From an uncultured Ruminococcus sp. (GTDB lineage: Bacteria > Bacillota > Clostridia > Oscillospirales > Ruminococcaceae), in the NCBI GenBank assembly GCA_946183385.1, contig CAMHBN010000011.1, positions 1-15,718 on the forward strand: a stretch of 15,718 nt of DNA. The letters run 5' to 3'. Made by a program: the position numbers and the translations under genes. Under the pieces are notes generated by a model. The model did not search any database and was not told the origin of the DNA. It saw nothing but the letters and a program-made list of their open reading frames with translations. Below, one piece after another: positions 5,856-13,221 of this stretch (positions within the stretch are counted from its first letter, which is position 1; the number at the start of each line of letters is the position of its first letter).

Positions 5856-8297
5856 TTATGACTGCTCGCTCACCAGTATGGATACGCGGTTCTGGATTAT
5901 CTCGGCAGTCTGCTTGGCAGTCTTCTCGCCCGAGAAGTATGCCTGTATCTCTTCGTTTACGATGCTGTCGATCTCGTCGTCCCATATCTGTACACCGTGT
6001 GTTTTGGCGTTGCAGATGAGGTCTCTGAGGTATTCAACGTCTGCGTCGGAAAGGTTGGGTATCTTTATCGTCTGGTCGCCGATAGTTGTTTCGTTGTCAT
6101 AGTACTGCTTCTCGCCGTTTTCGTCTAACCAGTAAGGGTCTTCCTTGCACTCTTCAAGCTTCTTGTTCAGTGCGGACTTGAGAGCTGGTATGCCCCAGAT
6201 ATACTTGTTGCCTGTCTGGTTCTGGTAATCCTCTGTGAAGAACTTGCTGATGAACTTCCAGCACTCGTCCTTGTTGGGCGAATCACTGAGGATCGAGAAA
6301 GCGCCGCCTGACTGATTTACCATCATTCCGCAGCCGTCTGTAGAGGGGAAGCCAACGAGCGTGATGTCCTCGCCGAAGGTGACTGTCTTTTCCTGCAAAT
6401 AGCTTCTGAAGTCGTCGAAGTCGATTGTGGAGAGGAGAGCATTGTCCTTTCTTACTGCGGTCTCCCGGTCCTCGTAATACTTCTGATACTCTTCATCGGT
6501 CAAATGCTCCCAGTCGGGCTCTTCCTCTTCGGCGGGGAACTGATTGCAGAATTCGAGTATCTTTACGAATTCATCGCTGTCGTAATTGCAGGTGCCCTTG
6601 TTGAAGTCTACGAAGTTCATATTCTGTGTGAGGAGACTGAATGCGCCCGTTTTTGAATTGTCCCACATTGTGAGCTTTGCGCCTGAGTGGAGCTTGTTGT
6701 ATGCCTCGATGAGGTCGGCGATTGTCCAGTTTTCCTTGTCGCTGAACTTCTTCTTTACTGCGGCTGTGCTCATTGAGAACGTGGGAGAAATGGCGTAGAG
6801 CTTGCCGTTTTCCTCGCAGGCACTGAGGAGCGAGGGAACGATGTCGTCCCTGGAAACAGAGCCGTCCTTGCCGAGGTAGTCATAGAGGTCAACGAATGTG
6901 CCCTTGTTGGAGAGGCCCTTTATTGCGGAGGAGTTGTCGAAGAATATCATATCGGGCGAATTGCCTGCGATGATGTCGAGCTTGAACTGCTTGGCGGGAG
7001 TATTGAGATATGTCTCGTTTGTCTCGTCCCAGTCGTAGTACTTGCTGTAATCGGTCACCTTGATACGGTAATCACTGCTTGTTCTGTTGAAGTTGTTGAC
7101 CTCGTTCATAATGCCCGTGTCGCTGTATATTACTGCAAGGGTGATGAGGGTCTTGTTTGCGAGCTCTGAGGCGTCGCGCTCGGAGATGCGGTAGAAGCCG
7201 TTAGAGCCGGTGTCGGAGTGATCGTACACATAGATGACGAACTCGTCGTTGCCGAGGCTCATCATTCCGCGGACGCTGTCGCCGCTGAGGTCGGAGTCCA
7301 CCCACGATGTGAGCTCATCGGTACTGCCGTCAGCCTTGATGCCGTACAAGCCGCTGTATGTGGAGGCGTAGAATTCATAGTCTCCGTCGCCTGTAACGAG
7401 GGTCGTGAGGCTCTCGTTATCCATATCCTTCAGCACGATGTCCTTTGCATTGACCTTGAGCGTATCGGTGTTGATAGTGCCGATGCAGGCGTGGTCGTCT
7501 GCCCATGTGGAGAAGGCGATATTGCCGTCGGTGGTCGCGCAGAACGCGTAGAGCCACAGGTCGTCGGGGAAGTCCACTTCGTTGCCGAAGGTGCCGTCAG
7601 CGTTGAGGATGTAGTAGCTCTCCTTCTCTCCGCCGATCTGTATGAGAGCGTGCTCGCTGTCGATGGGCGTTAAGCTTCCGAGGTAGGGAGTTACCATATC
7701 ATCATCTGTGCCTTCCATGAAGCGGTCCATATTGATCTCGGCGTGACCGAGCTCCTTGCCTGCTGAATCGAAGGTGTAGAGGAAGTATGATGTTTCGGCG
7801 GCTTCCTGATATGCGTCCCAGTCGAAGCTGTCGTAGTCGAAGTCGGGGTCTTTCCAGTCGGGGCGCTCAAAGTCGCCGTAGTCGGTAATTGTTGCGATAT
7901 CGAAGATAGTGCCGTCGAGAGCCGCTGATATGTTGCAGTAGAGGTCTGCGTTGTCAGCCTTCTTGTAATCGGGCTTTATCTCACTGAAGCTTTCAAAGCT
8001 CGTATCAGTCAGGAACATCTGCGATGAGCCCTCATTGTTGCTGCCGACAACGAGGACGCTGTCAGTGTCGCCGAGGCGGGTCATTGAGTTGACGTAGGTC
8101 GCAGCGGGCTGGCTGCCGATGGGCTCGGCTGCGTAGGAGTGCTTGATGACGTCGGAGGCTGTCTGCTTGGGCTTTTCACCCTTGCTGCCGCCTTCACTTC
8201 CGCCTTTCTGTCCCGGAAGCGAGCATGATGCCGCCGAGAGCAGGCAGAGTGCTCCGAGTGAAGCTGCCATTGTTCTGAGAGCTGTGTTTCTTTTCAT
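5856..8297 (-). CDS. Large lipoprotein: propeller-like N-terminal region fused to a solute-binding domain
   Basis: The 813-residue precursor has a lipoprotein signal (1-24; Cys25 in SAASC) and a Gly/Ser/Lys linker. The N-terminal half (about 62-375) is built of recurring beta-strand units with Asp/Gly turns (ALDGTIFDIA, TTDGNIAFSTW, GLYGIKADGS, NDEFVIYVYD) and looks like a beta-propeller. The second half (about 383-813) is a family 1 type extracellular solute-binding domain, with IIAGNSPDMIFFDN, GKLYAISPTF, GFPSTDGCG and FFTEDYQ. Its end, IIQNRVSILVSEQS, closely matches the end of the 486-residue binding protein of the same operon (VIQNRASIWISEQY), so the two binding domains are paralogues. 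Ordinary binding proteins are 400-550 residues. Start: ATG 8297 after AAAGGAAAG, 24 bp from the preceding gene. Last gene before the terminator. The ligand is unknown; the fold of the N-terminal half is inferred from spacing only. Confidence 0.8.
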   Translation of the reverse strand: MKRNTALRTMAASLGALCLLSAASCSLPGQKGGSEGGSKGEKPKQTASDVIKHSYAAEPIGSQPAATYVNSMTRLGDTDSVLVVGSNNEGSSQMFLTDTSFESFSEIKPDYKKADNADLYCNISAALDGTIFDIATITDYGDFERPDWKDPDFDYDSFDWDAYQEAAETSYFLYTFDSAGKELGHAEINMDRFMEGTDDDMVTPYLGSLTPIDSEHALIQIGGEKESYYILNADGTFGNEVDFPDDLWLYAFCATTDGNIAFSTWADDHACIGTINTDTLKVNAKDIVLKDMDNESLTTLVTGDGDYEFYASTYSGLYGIKADGSTDELTSWVDSDLSGDSVRGMMSLGNDEFVIYVYDHSDTGSNGFYRISERDASELANKTLITLAVIYSDTGIMNEVNNFNRTSSDYRIKVTDYSKYYDWDETNETYLNTPAKQFKLDIIAGNSPDMIFFDNSSAIKGLSNKGTFVDLYDYLGKDGSVSRDDIVPSLLSACEENGKLYAISPTFSMSTAAVKKKFSDKENWTIADLIEAYNKLHSGAKLTMWDNSKTGAFSLLTQNMNFVDFNKGTCNYDSDEFVKILEFCNQFPAEEEEPDWEHLTDEEYQKYYEDRETAVRKDNALLSTIDFDDFRSYLQEKTVTFGEDITLVGFPSTDGCGMMVNQSGGAFSILSDSPNKDECWKFISKFFTEDYQNQTGNKYIWGIPALKSALNKKLEECKEDPYWLDENGEKQYYDNETTIGDQTIKIPNLSDADVEYLRDLICNAKTHGVQIWDDEIDSIVNEEIQAYFSGEKTAKQTAEIIQNRVSILVSEQS

Positions 8298-8321
8298 TTC
8301 TTTCTTTCCTTTCGATGATGT

Positions 8322-9461
8322 TTATTCGTTGTTTATATTAGCTTTCTTTTGTCTGCGGCTGTAAGCCGTTTTTTTCTTTTTTTCTATCAGAGCCGATATA
8401 AGCGACAGTCCGCCCTTCTTTGCGAAGCGTGCGCCTGCCCATACCAGCCATATAGCGGTTATCAGCGGTATGATGAAGCATACCGTGCGCCAAAAGTATA
8501 TCGGCGCGAGCTTGAACTCGGCTATCCTCGAGGCGTTCTCCCAGTAGGGGAGGACTACCGTCTCCTTGCGGACTGCGAGGTCGGAGCGGTGTCTGTAAGC
8601 CTTTGCCATCACCGACGGCTTGAACCGCTCGGTGTTGTTGACCAGGACGAGCTTGCCCTTGTAGGTGTCGCCGAAGTGCTTCTCTATCGTGCCGTAGCCG
8701 AAATTCTCGACGGGGTCGCAGGTCATGCACTCGTAGCAGGTTATCTTGGTGAGCTTGGGCTGCGAGCCCGTGCCGTCGCCGTAGAATCCGCCGCTGCCTG
8801 ATGCCGAATACATCACCTGCGGCAGGCTCTCCGCGCCCTTGTATGAGACGTACACACGCGGGCTTTCATCCGCTGTGCGCTTCTGGTATTTATCTGTCGG
8901 GTCGTCTATGACTCCCGAGATGTAGAACTGAACGCCGTCGATGTAGATGAGCTGTCCCGCGACGTTCGACGAGCCGTACAGCGTGAACGCGAGCGAGCGC
9001 TCGATGACCGCGCCGTCCTGCATTATGTCGTCGCCGGAGAAGTAGGCGCCGCTAAGCAGCCTGAAATCGCGGAAGAGGAAGAAGTCTCCGCCCACCGCGG
9101 TGAGATCGGCTTCGCCCTTGCCCGTTGAGTCGCAGGTGACGTAAGCCGAGCCTATCGGCGTGCTGTATGCGTCGGCTATCTCGGGGACCTTGCCGTTCGG
9201 ACCTGACGCGGCGGCTGTCAGCTCGCTGTTGAGCTTTGCCCTCAGCGCGTACATACCGTCGGTATTGAAGCCCGCGTCATCGGAGAAGAAGCAGCTTATC
9301 TGCGTGCTACCGCCGTCGCGGTCCCATCTCTGTGCAGCGCCGTTGTAGGTCTGCGAGCGGGCTATTGCTCCGCCTGCGAGCGTCAGTGCGAGCGCCGCGG
9401 TCAGCGAGACTGCATTCACGCCCGCGATGACGGCGTACAGCAGTGGTTTCTTTACTTTCAT
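8322..9461 (-). CDS. Two-TM protein with MacB-like extracytoplasmic core, lacking FtsX domain
   Basis: The 379-residue protein has one N-terminal TM segment (about 8-34), a long extracytoplasmic domain (35-320), a second TM segment (about 324-344) and a basic cytoplasmic tail (KKKKTAYSRRQKK). The outer domain carries the pattern of MacB periplasmic core domains: RLLSGAYFSGDD, then GAVIERSLAFTLYGSSNVAG and IYIDGVQFYISGVI (about 135-185). MacB/FtsX permeases usually have four TM segments, three of them in a C-terminal FtsX domain; those are absent, so this is not a complete permease. Cysteines at 57, 110, 242, 245 and 248 may form disulfides. It lies 12 bp after the membrane fusion protein gene, whose stop overlaps its ribosome binding site (AAGGCGG), so the two proteins probably work together. 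Exact function unknown. Confidence 0.75.
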   Translation of the reverse strand: MKVKKPLLYAVIAGVNAVSLTAALALTLAGGAIARSQTYNGAAQRWDRDGGSTQISCFFSDDAGFNTDGMYALRAKLNSELTAAASGPNGKVPEIADAYSTPIGSAYVTCDSTGKGEADLTAVGGDFFLFRDFRLLSGAYFSGDDIMQDGAVIERSLAFTLYGSSNVAGQLIYIDGVQFYISGVIDDPTDKYQKRTADESPRVYVSYKGAESLPQVMYSASGSGGFYGDGTGSQPKLTKITCYECMTCDPVENFGYGTIEKHFGDTYKGKLVLVNNTERFKPSVMAKAYRHRSDLAVRKETVVLPYWENASRIAEFKLAPIYFWRTVCFIIPLITAIWLVWAGARFAKKGGLSLISALIEKKKKTAYSRRQKKANINNE

Positions 9462-9473
9462 CGCCGCACCGCC

Positions 9474-11219
9474 TTATTTATCCTTCATTCTGACTTGGTC
9501 CTTGGGCTCGACGGGCTTGCTTGCGGCTGTGATGACGTATTCGTTGTAGCCGAGGTTGCCCGATACTGCGCTCGATGTCTCGTCGGAAGCGAGCACCTCA
9601 ACGGCAACGCGCTCTGCGTAGTAGCGGTTGCCGAGCGGCGAGTTCTTGGATACTACCACGAGGACGAAGTCGCCGTCCTTGTCGTGACCTATCGCATTCT
9701 TGGGGACAATGGAATCGTAGTTGCCGCCTCCGCAGGGGATGGAGAGCTCGAGGTATGAGCCCGAGTCAACGTCTCCCGTCAGCGAGAACACGAGTATCTT
9801 GTTCTTCGAGCCTGCTGTGGTGTCGCTCTTTATGTCGGTGAGAGTGGCTTCTATGCCGCCGAACCAGTTGTTTACTACCTCTGCCTGCGTGCCCTTCTTG
9901 ACCTTCTTAGCCTTTTCGGCTTCGACCGTTATCTCCATCGTGTAGCCCTCATCTGCGAGGTCAACCGTCATGACGGGAGTTTCGGGAAGGGTGGTGTCGC
10001 CGACCTTAACGCTGATGTTCGATACAACGCCGCTGTACTTGGATACGACCTCTGTCGTGCCTGTCTCGGACTTGAGCTTGTTCACCTTTTCGCGAGCCTT
10101 ATCGACCTCCTTCTTCTTTGCCTGAAGGTCGAGGTCGCTCATCTTCTTGGTGTTCTCGTCTGTCTTCTGTGTCTTGCTGAGGGTGGTTATGAGATCCTCG
10201 AGAGTGCGCTGCTTTGCGGTGACGTCGGCGTTGAGGTCGTCTATGCTCATTCCGCCGCCGTTGTTCTCGGATTCGTAAGCTGCCACGCGAGCCGCGTAGA
10301 GCTCCGCCTCTGTCTCAGCGTCAGCGAGCTTGCCGGATATGTCTTCGCGGAGCTCGAATTTCTCGGTCTCGTACTTCTCACGCGCCTCGTTGCGGGCTGT
10401 CTCCTTAGCCTCCATATCCTCTCTTGCGGCGGATATCTCAGCCTCTGCGGCAGTCGAGCCCTCGGCTGTGAGAGCCGTGTATATCGTGCATGAAGCAGTG
10501 TAGTCCTGCTCTGCTGTGTCAGCCTCGCGCTTCACCGCGAGGATATCGTTCGTGTACTCAGCGGGAGCCGTGCTGTATTCGTCTGAATCTATAGCCGCGA
10601 TGACGGTCTGGAGCTTGGTCTGGAGCTTGGTGTAGTAAGCCTGTTCCTGCTTGTCGCTCTCGTACTTCTCCTTGGCGGCTCTTGCGCCGCTCTGTCCCGC
10701 GACTGCCGCGTCGCGCTTGGCAATAGCGGTCTGGAGGTCCTCACGCGCGCGCTGAATGCTCTGATTCTCGCTGGAGTAGTCAGCGGCTGGAGTGAGTATC
10801 GCCTTCTGGTAGTCGAGCTCGAGAGCCGCGAGGGCGTCCTCGGCGGCGGTGAGGGCTTCGTTATCGCCCGCGGAAACCGTCATGAGCACGTCGCCCTTCT
10901 TGACCTCCTTGCCGTTCTTGACGTTGAGGGACTCGATGGTCCTGTTGCCGTCAACGGTCACGTCCCACGACTGGTTCGACATTACCATACCGCTTCCGCG
11001 GATTCTCTCGGTGAGCTTGCCCGAGGTCGCGCGCTCGGAGGTTATCTCCGCCAGCGACCTGTTCATTATCGTGTTCGAGAAGAAGGTCAGCACCAGCAGC
11101 ACCGCGAGGAATATGATGATGACGGTCTTTATGATGTCGCGCTTTCTGCGCGGGTCTTTCATTTCTTCGTCGCCTTTTATCTCATCGGCGGTCTTTATAT
11201 GTTCTGTATTTTCAGCCAT
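9474..11219 (-). CDS. HlyD/MacA-type membrane fusion (adaptor) protein
   Basis: The 581-residue protein has a cytoplasmic N-terminus, one TM segment (about 29-48), a first half-lipoyl motif (about 99-115, VKNGKEVKKGDVLMTV) and a long Ala/Glu/Lys-rich coiled-coil hairpin (about 120-385). A second half-lipoyl motif (about 376-406, SGVVSNISVKVGD) and beta-barrel domains follow. This is the layout of periplasmic adaptor proteins. In Gram-positive bacteria such proteins usually pair with MacB-like ABC exporters (for example YknX with YknYZ of Bacillus). Here no ATPase or full exporter permease is adjacent; the partner is the MacB-core protein just downstream. The coiled-coil is long and could span much of the cell wall. 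Start: ATG 11219 after AAGGAG, 22 bp after the second permease gene. Membership in a sugar-type ABC operon is unusual. Confidence 0.87.
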   Translation of the reverse strand: MAENTEHIKTADEIKGDEEMKDPRRKRDIIKTVIIIFLAVLLVLTFFSNTIMNRSLAEITSERATSGKLTERIRGSGMVMSNQSWDVTVDGNRTIESLNVKNGKEVKKGDVLMTVSAGDNEALTAAEDALAALELDYQKAILTPAADYSSENQSIQRAREDLQTAIAKRDAAVAGQSGARAAKEKYESDKQEQAYYTKLQTKLQTVIAAIDSDEYSTAPAEYTNDILAVKREADTAEQDYTASCTIYTALTAEGSTAAEAEISAAREDMEAKETARNEAREKYETEKFELREDISGKLADAETEAELYAARVAAYESENNGGGMSIDDLNADVTAKQRTLEDLITTLSKTQKTDENTKKMSDLDLQAKKKEVDKAREKVNKLKSETGTTEVVSKYSGVVSNISVKVGDTTLPETPVMTVDLADEGYTMEITVEAEKAKKVKKGTQAEVVNNWFGGIEATLTDIKSDTTAGSKNKILVFSLTGDVDSGSYLELSIPCGGGNYDSIVPKNAIGHDKDGDFVLVVVSKNSPLGNRYYAERVAVEVLASDETSSAVSGNLGYNEYVITAASKPVEPKDQVRMKDK

Positions 11220-11241
11220 TGTCGTTCTCCTTCTTATAATA

Positions 11242-12183
11242 TTATCCCTTGATACCGCCCGAGTAGGTGATTCCCTCCACGAGGTAATCCTCGCCGTAGA
11301 GGAACATCAGTATCGTGGGCACCATGTATACCGTGCCGACCGCAAATGCAAGTCCGATATCGCCTGCGTTTATCTGCGACAGGAACACCGACAGCGGATG
11401 GAGCTCGGTATCCTTCATCAGCACGAGCGGCTGCTCGACCATGTTCCAGTAGTCGATGAAGACGAGCATCGCGATAGAGACTATCGCGCCCTTGCACAGC
11501 GGCATATGTATCTTTGCGAGTATCTGTAATTCGCTCGCTCCGTCGAGCTTTGCGGCTTCGACGTAGGAGACGGGGATACGCTTCATTACTTTTGTCAGCA
11601 GGAATATGCTGAACGGCGAGAATATACCGGGGAGTATTACCGCCCACCGCATATTCGTGATGAATTTCGGCATCTTCTCGGGGTCGTCCGCGAACATCGC
11701 GCCTACGTTGTCCTTGATGAAGTCGGCAACGAGGAAGTTCGGCACGAGCGTTACCTGATACGGCATTATCATAAGTATGATGTATGCGAAGAAGATGATG
11801 CCCTTGAACTTGTTGGGGTAGCGCGAGAAGCCGTAAGCCGTGAGTATCGCGAGGAGCACCTGAAATACCGTTATCGGAACTGTGAGTATCACCGAGTTCC
11901 AGAACTTTATCAGGTAGTCGGGGCTCTTGAAGAGCACGCTCGCGTACTGGGCGAATGTGACCTTGTCGGGAATGAATTTGAGGTTGACGTTCTCGGATAT
12001 GAACGTCTTCTTGTCGTCCGTCATATTGCCTATCATAGCGCCGTAGTTGGCGGTTATCTCGTTGGACGTCATGAACGAGTTGGCAATGGTGAGCACAGTC
12101 GGCATAAGGAAGAGTATCGCAGCCACTCCCGTGAACACCATTATAATAATGTTGAATATGCGCTTCTTTGTATGTCTGCTCAT
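11242..12183 (-). CDS. Carbohydrate-type ABC transporter permease (MalG-like)
   Basis: The 313-residue integral membrane protein has about six TM segments (near 10-34, 94-118, 125-150, 180-200, 232-250, 278-297). The EAA loop that docks the ATPase is intact at about 209-228: EAAKLDGASELQILAKIHMP. It is the MalG/AraQ-type partner of the permease encoded just upstream, and together they form the channel of a binding-protein-dependent importer. The start ATG shares one base with the stop of the upstream permease gene (TGATG), so the two are translationally coupled and probably made 1:1. No ATPase gene is present in the operon; a shared MsmX-type ATPase encoded elsewhere would be needed, as is common in Gram-positive sugar importers. 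Substrate cannot be assigned. Confidence 0.93.
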   Translation of the reverse strand: MSRHTKKRIFNIIIMVFTGVAAILFLMPTVLTIANSFMTSNEITANYGAMIGNMTDDKKTFISENVNLKFIPDKVTFAQYASVLFKSPDYLIKFWNSVILTVPITVFQVLLAILTAYGFSRYPNKFKGIIFFAYIILMIMPYQVTLVPNFLVADFIKDNVGAMFADDPEKMPKFITNMRWAVILPGIFSPFSIFLLTKVMKRIPVSYVEAAKLDGASELQILAKIHMPLCKGAIVSIAMLVFIDYWNMVEQPLVLMKDTELHPLSVFLSQINAGDIGLAFAVGTVYMVPTILMFLYGEDYLVEGITYSGGIKG

Positions 12184-13067
12184 CAGCTCTCCACGTCCTT
12201 TCCGAAAATTTCCTCGGCAATAAGGAGAGCCGCGATTATCACTATCATCACAGCCGAGAACAGCACCGCCGCGGCTGAAAGCTTCTGGTAGTCGAGGCTG
12301 TTGAAGGTGTTGTTCATGAAGTGCTGGAGCATATACATCTTATCGTAGGGGTGGTCGCCCGTGAGCAGGTAGACCTCGCGGAATATCTTGAACGAGTTGA
12401 TAAGCGAGAGTATCAGCACGAATAATATAGTGGGGGAGAGATACCTCAGCTTGATGTGGAAGAACTGGTATATCCTTCCCGCGCCCTCGAGCTCCGCGAC
12501 CTCGAGGATATCCCTCGGTACTGCCGCGAGAGCCGACATGAACAGTATCATATTGTAGCCGATGTTCTTCCAGAGGAACATCACTATGATGATGAGCTGT
12601 CCGTGGCTGGACTTCATCCAGTCTATGCCCTCGATACCGAAGAGGTCGAGGACCTGGTTTATCGTGCCGTGATTGTGGAAGAGAACCTGCCACACCAGTA
12701 CGACTGACGCCGTCGGTACCATGATAGGGCTGAGGAAGAAGGTGCGGATAACGCTCTTGTAGGGGATATTGCGCTCGAGCAGAGTCGCCAGCCACAGCGA
12801 TATCACCAGCACCAGCGGTACGGATATCAGTGAGAAGGTGGAGGTGTTGAGCGCTGCGCGTCTGAACGCTGCCGCCTGAAACAGGCGCTTGAAGTTCTCC
12901 AAGCCGACGAACTGTCCAGATATGGGGTTATTTATCACGGAATAGTAGATGACTATGCAGAACGGTATGAGGAAGAATATGAGCACTCCCGCAAGGCTGG
13001 GCAGTACGCACACGTTGCTGAAAATGCGCTCACCTCTTCTGCCGCACTGGCTGTTCGTTTTTTTCAT
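12183..13067 (-). CDS. Sugar-type ABC transporter permease (MalF/UgpA-like)
   Basis: From ATG 13067 this is 294 residues with about six TM segments (near 20-44, 78-98, 112-130, 157-180, 212-228, 264-285). The EAA loop is at about 189-208 as EVAELEGAGRIYQFFHIKL. Length and layout fit the UgpA/MalF-type subunit without MalF's extra N-terminal loop. The frame stays open back to 13193, but the added residues are polar/basic, cross the regulatory repeat at 13123-13158 and lack a ribosome binding site. ATG 13067 has AAGGA about 10 nt upstream and starts MKKTNSQCGRRGER, a normal N-terminus. Its start overlaps the stop of a 13-codon upstream ORF by ATGA. It forms a heterodimer with the following gene product. 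Confidence 0.92.
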   Translation of the reverse strand: MKKTNSQCGRRGERIFSNVCVLPSLAGVLIFFLIPFCIVIYYSVINNPISGQFVGLENFKRLFQAAAFRRAALNTSTFSLISVPLVLVISLWLATLLERNIPYKSVIRTFFLSPIMVPTASVVLVWQVLFHNHGTINQVLDLFGIEGIDWMKSSHGQLIIIVMFLWKNIGYNMILFMSALAAVPRDILEVAELEGAGRIYQFFHIKLRYLSPTILFVLILSLINSFKIFREVYLLTGDHPYDKMYMLQHFMNNTFNSLDYQKLSAAAVLFSAVMIVIIAALLIAEEIFGKDVES

Positions 13068-13105
13068 CGTATCACTATCCTTCTGTTGAGATTTCTTTTG
13101 TTCAT
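13064..13105 (-). CDS. Putative 13-residue upstream ORF overlapping the permease start
   Basis: Reads MNKRNLNRRIVIR then stop. It has a well-placed ribosome binding site, AGGAG (minus strand, 13114-13118), 8 nt before its ATG. Its TGA overlaps the permease ATG in the sequence ATGA, the usual sign of coupled translation. Four of 13 codons are Arg (AGA, AGA, AGG, CGA) and two are ATA Ile, which could slow ribosomes. It could be a leader peptide tuning permease synthesis, or a chance ORF with a fortuitous ribosome binding site; nothing else supports it. Confidence 0.4.
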   Translation of the reverse strand: MNKRNLNRRIVIR

Positions 13106-13122
13106 TATAAGTGCTCCTATAT

Positions 13123-13158
13123 ATAAGTGTCTTTCGGAGCCGAAAAAGACGAAAAAAT
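13123..13158 (-). repeat. 36-bp element, copy B, upstream of the permease genes
   Basis: Matches copy A (14725-14760) at 33 of 36 positions. On the minus strand it reads as T-rich tandem 9-mers TTTTTCGTC and TTTTTCGGC, then CTCCGAAAG and CACTTAT. TTTCG / CGAAA around GCTC can fold into a short hairpin. It lies 18 bp before the ATG of the 13-codon ORF. I found no good SigA promoter in it, so it may be a protein-binding site or an element of the mRNA. Confidence 0.6.
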
Positions 13159-13186
13159 TTTGAAATTCTCCAAAACTTTGTATGTG

Positions 13187-13216
13187 TGCACAATCACCGG
13201 CAGGCAGATTTGTGCA
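13187..13216. repeat. Inverted repeat just after the binding-protein gene
   Basis: TGCACAA (13187-13193) / TTGTGCA (13210-13216), a perfect 7-bp pair with a 16-nt loop, starts 5 bp past the stop of the 13222-14682 gene. There is no T-run on the minus strand, so it is not a normal terminator. Hairpins at this place in importer operons often protect the binding-protein mRNA and allow it to exceed the permeases; that role is inferred. Confidence 0.45.
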
Positions 13217-13221
13217 GTCTG

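Noticed and set aside
13068..13193. Upstream extension of the first permease by 42 residues
   Set aside because: It would need a start without ribosome binding site and would read through repeat B; the ATG at 13067 has a good site and a normal permease N-terminus.
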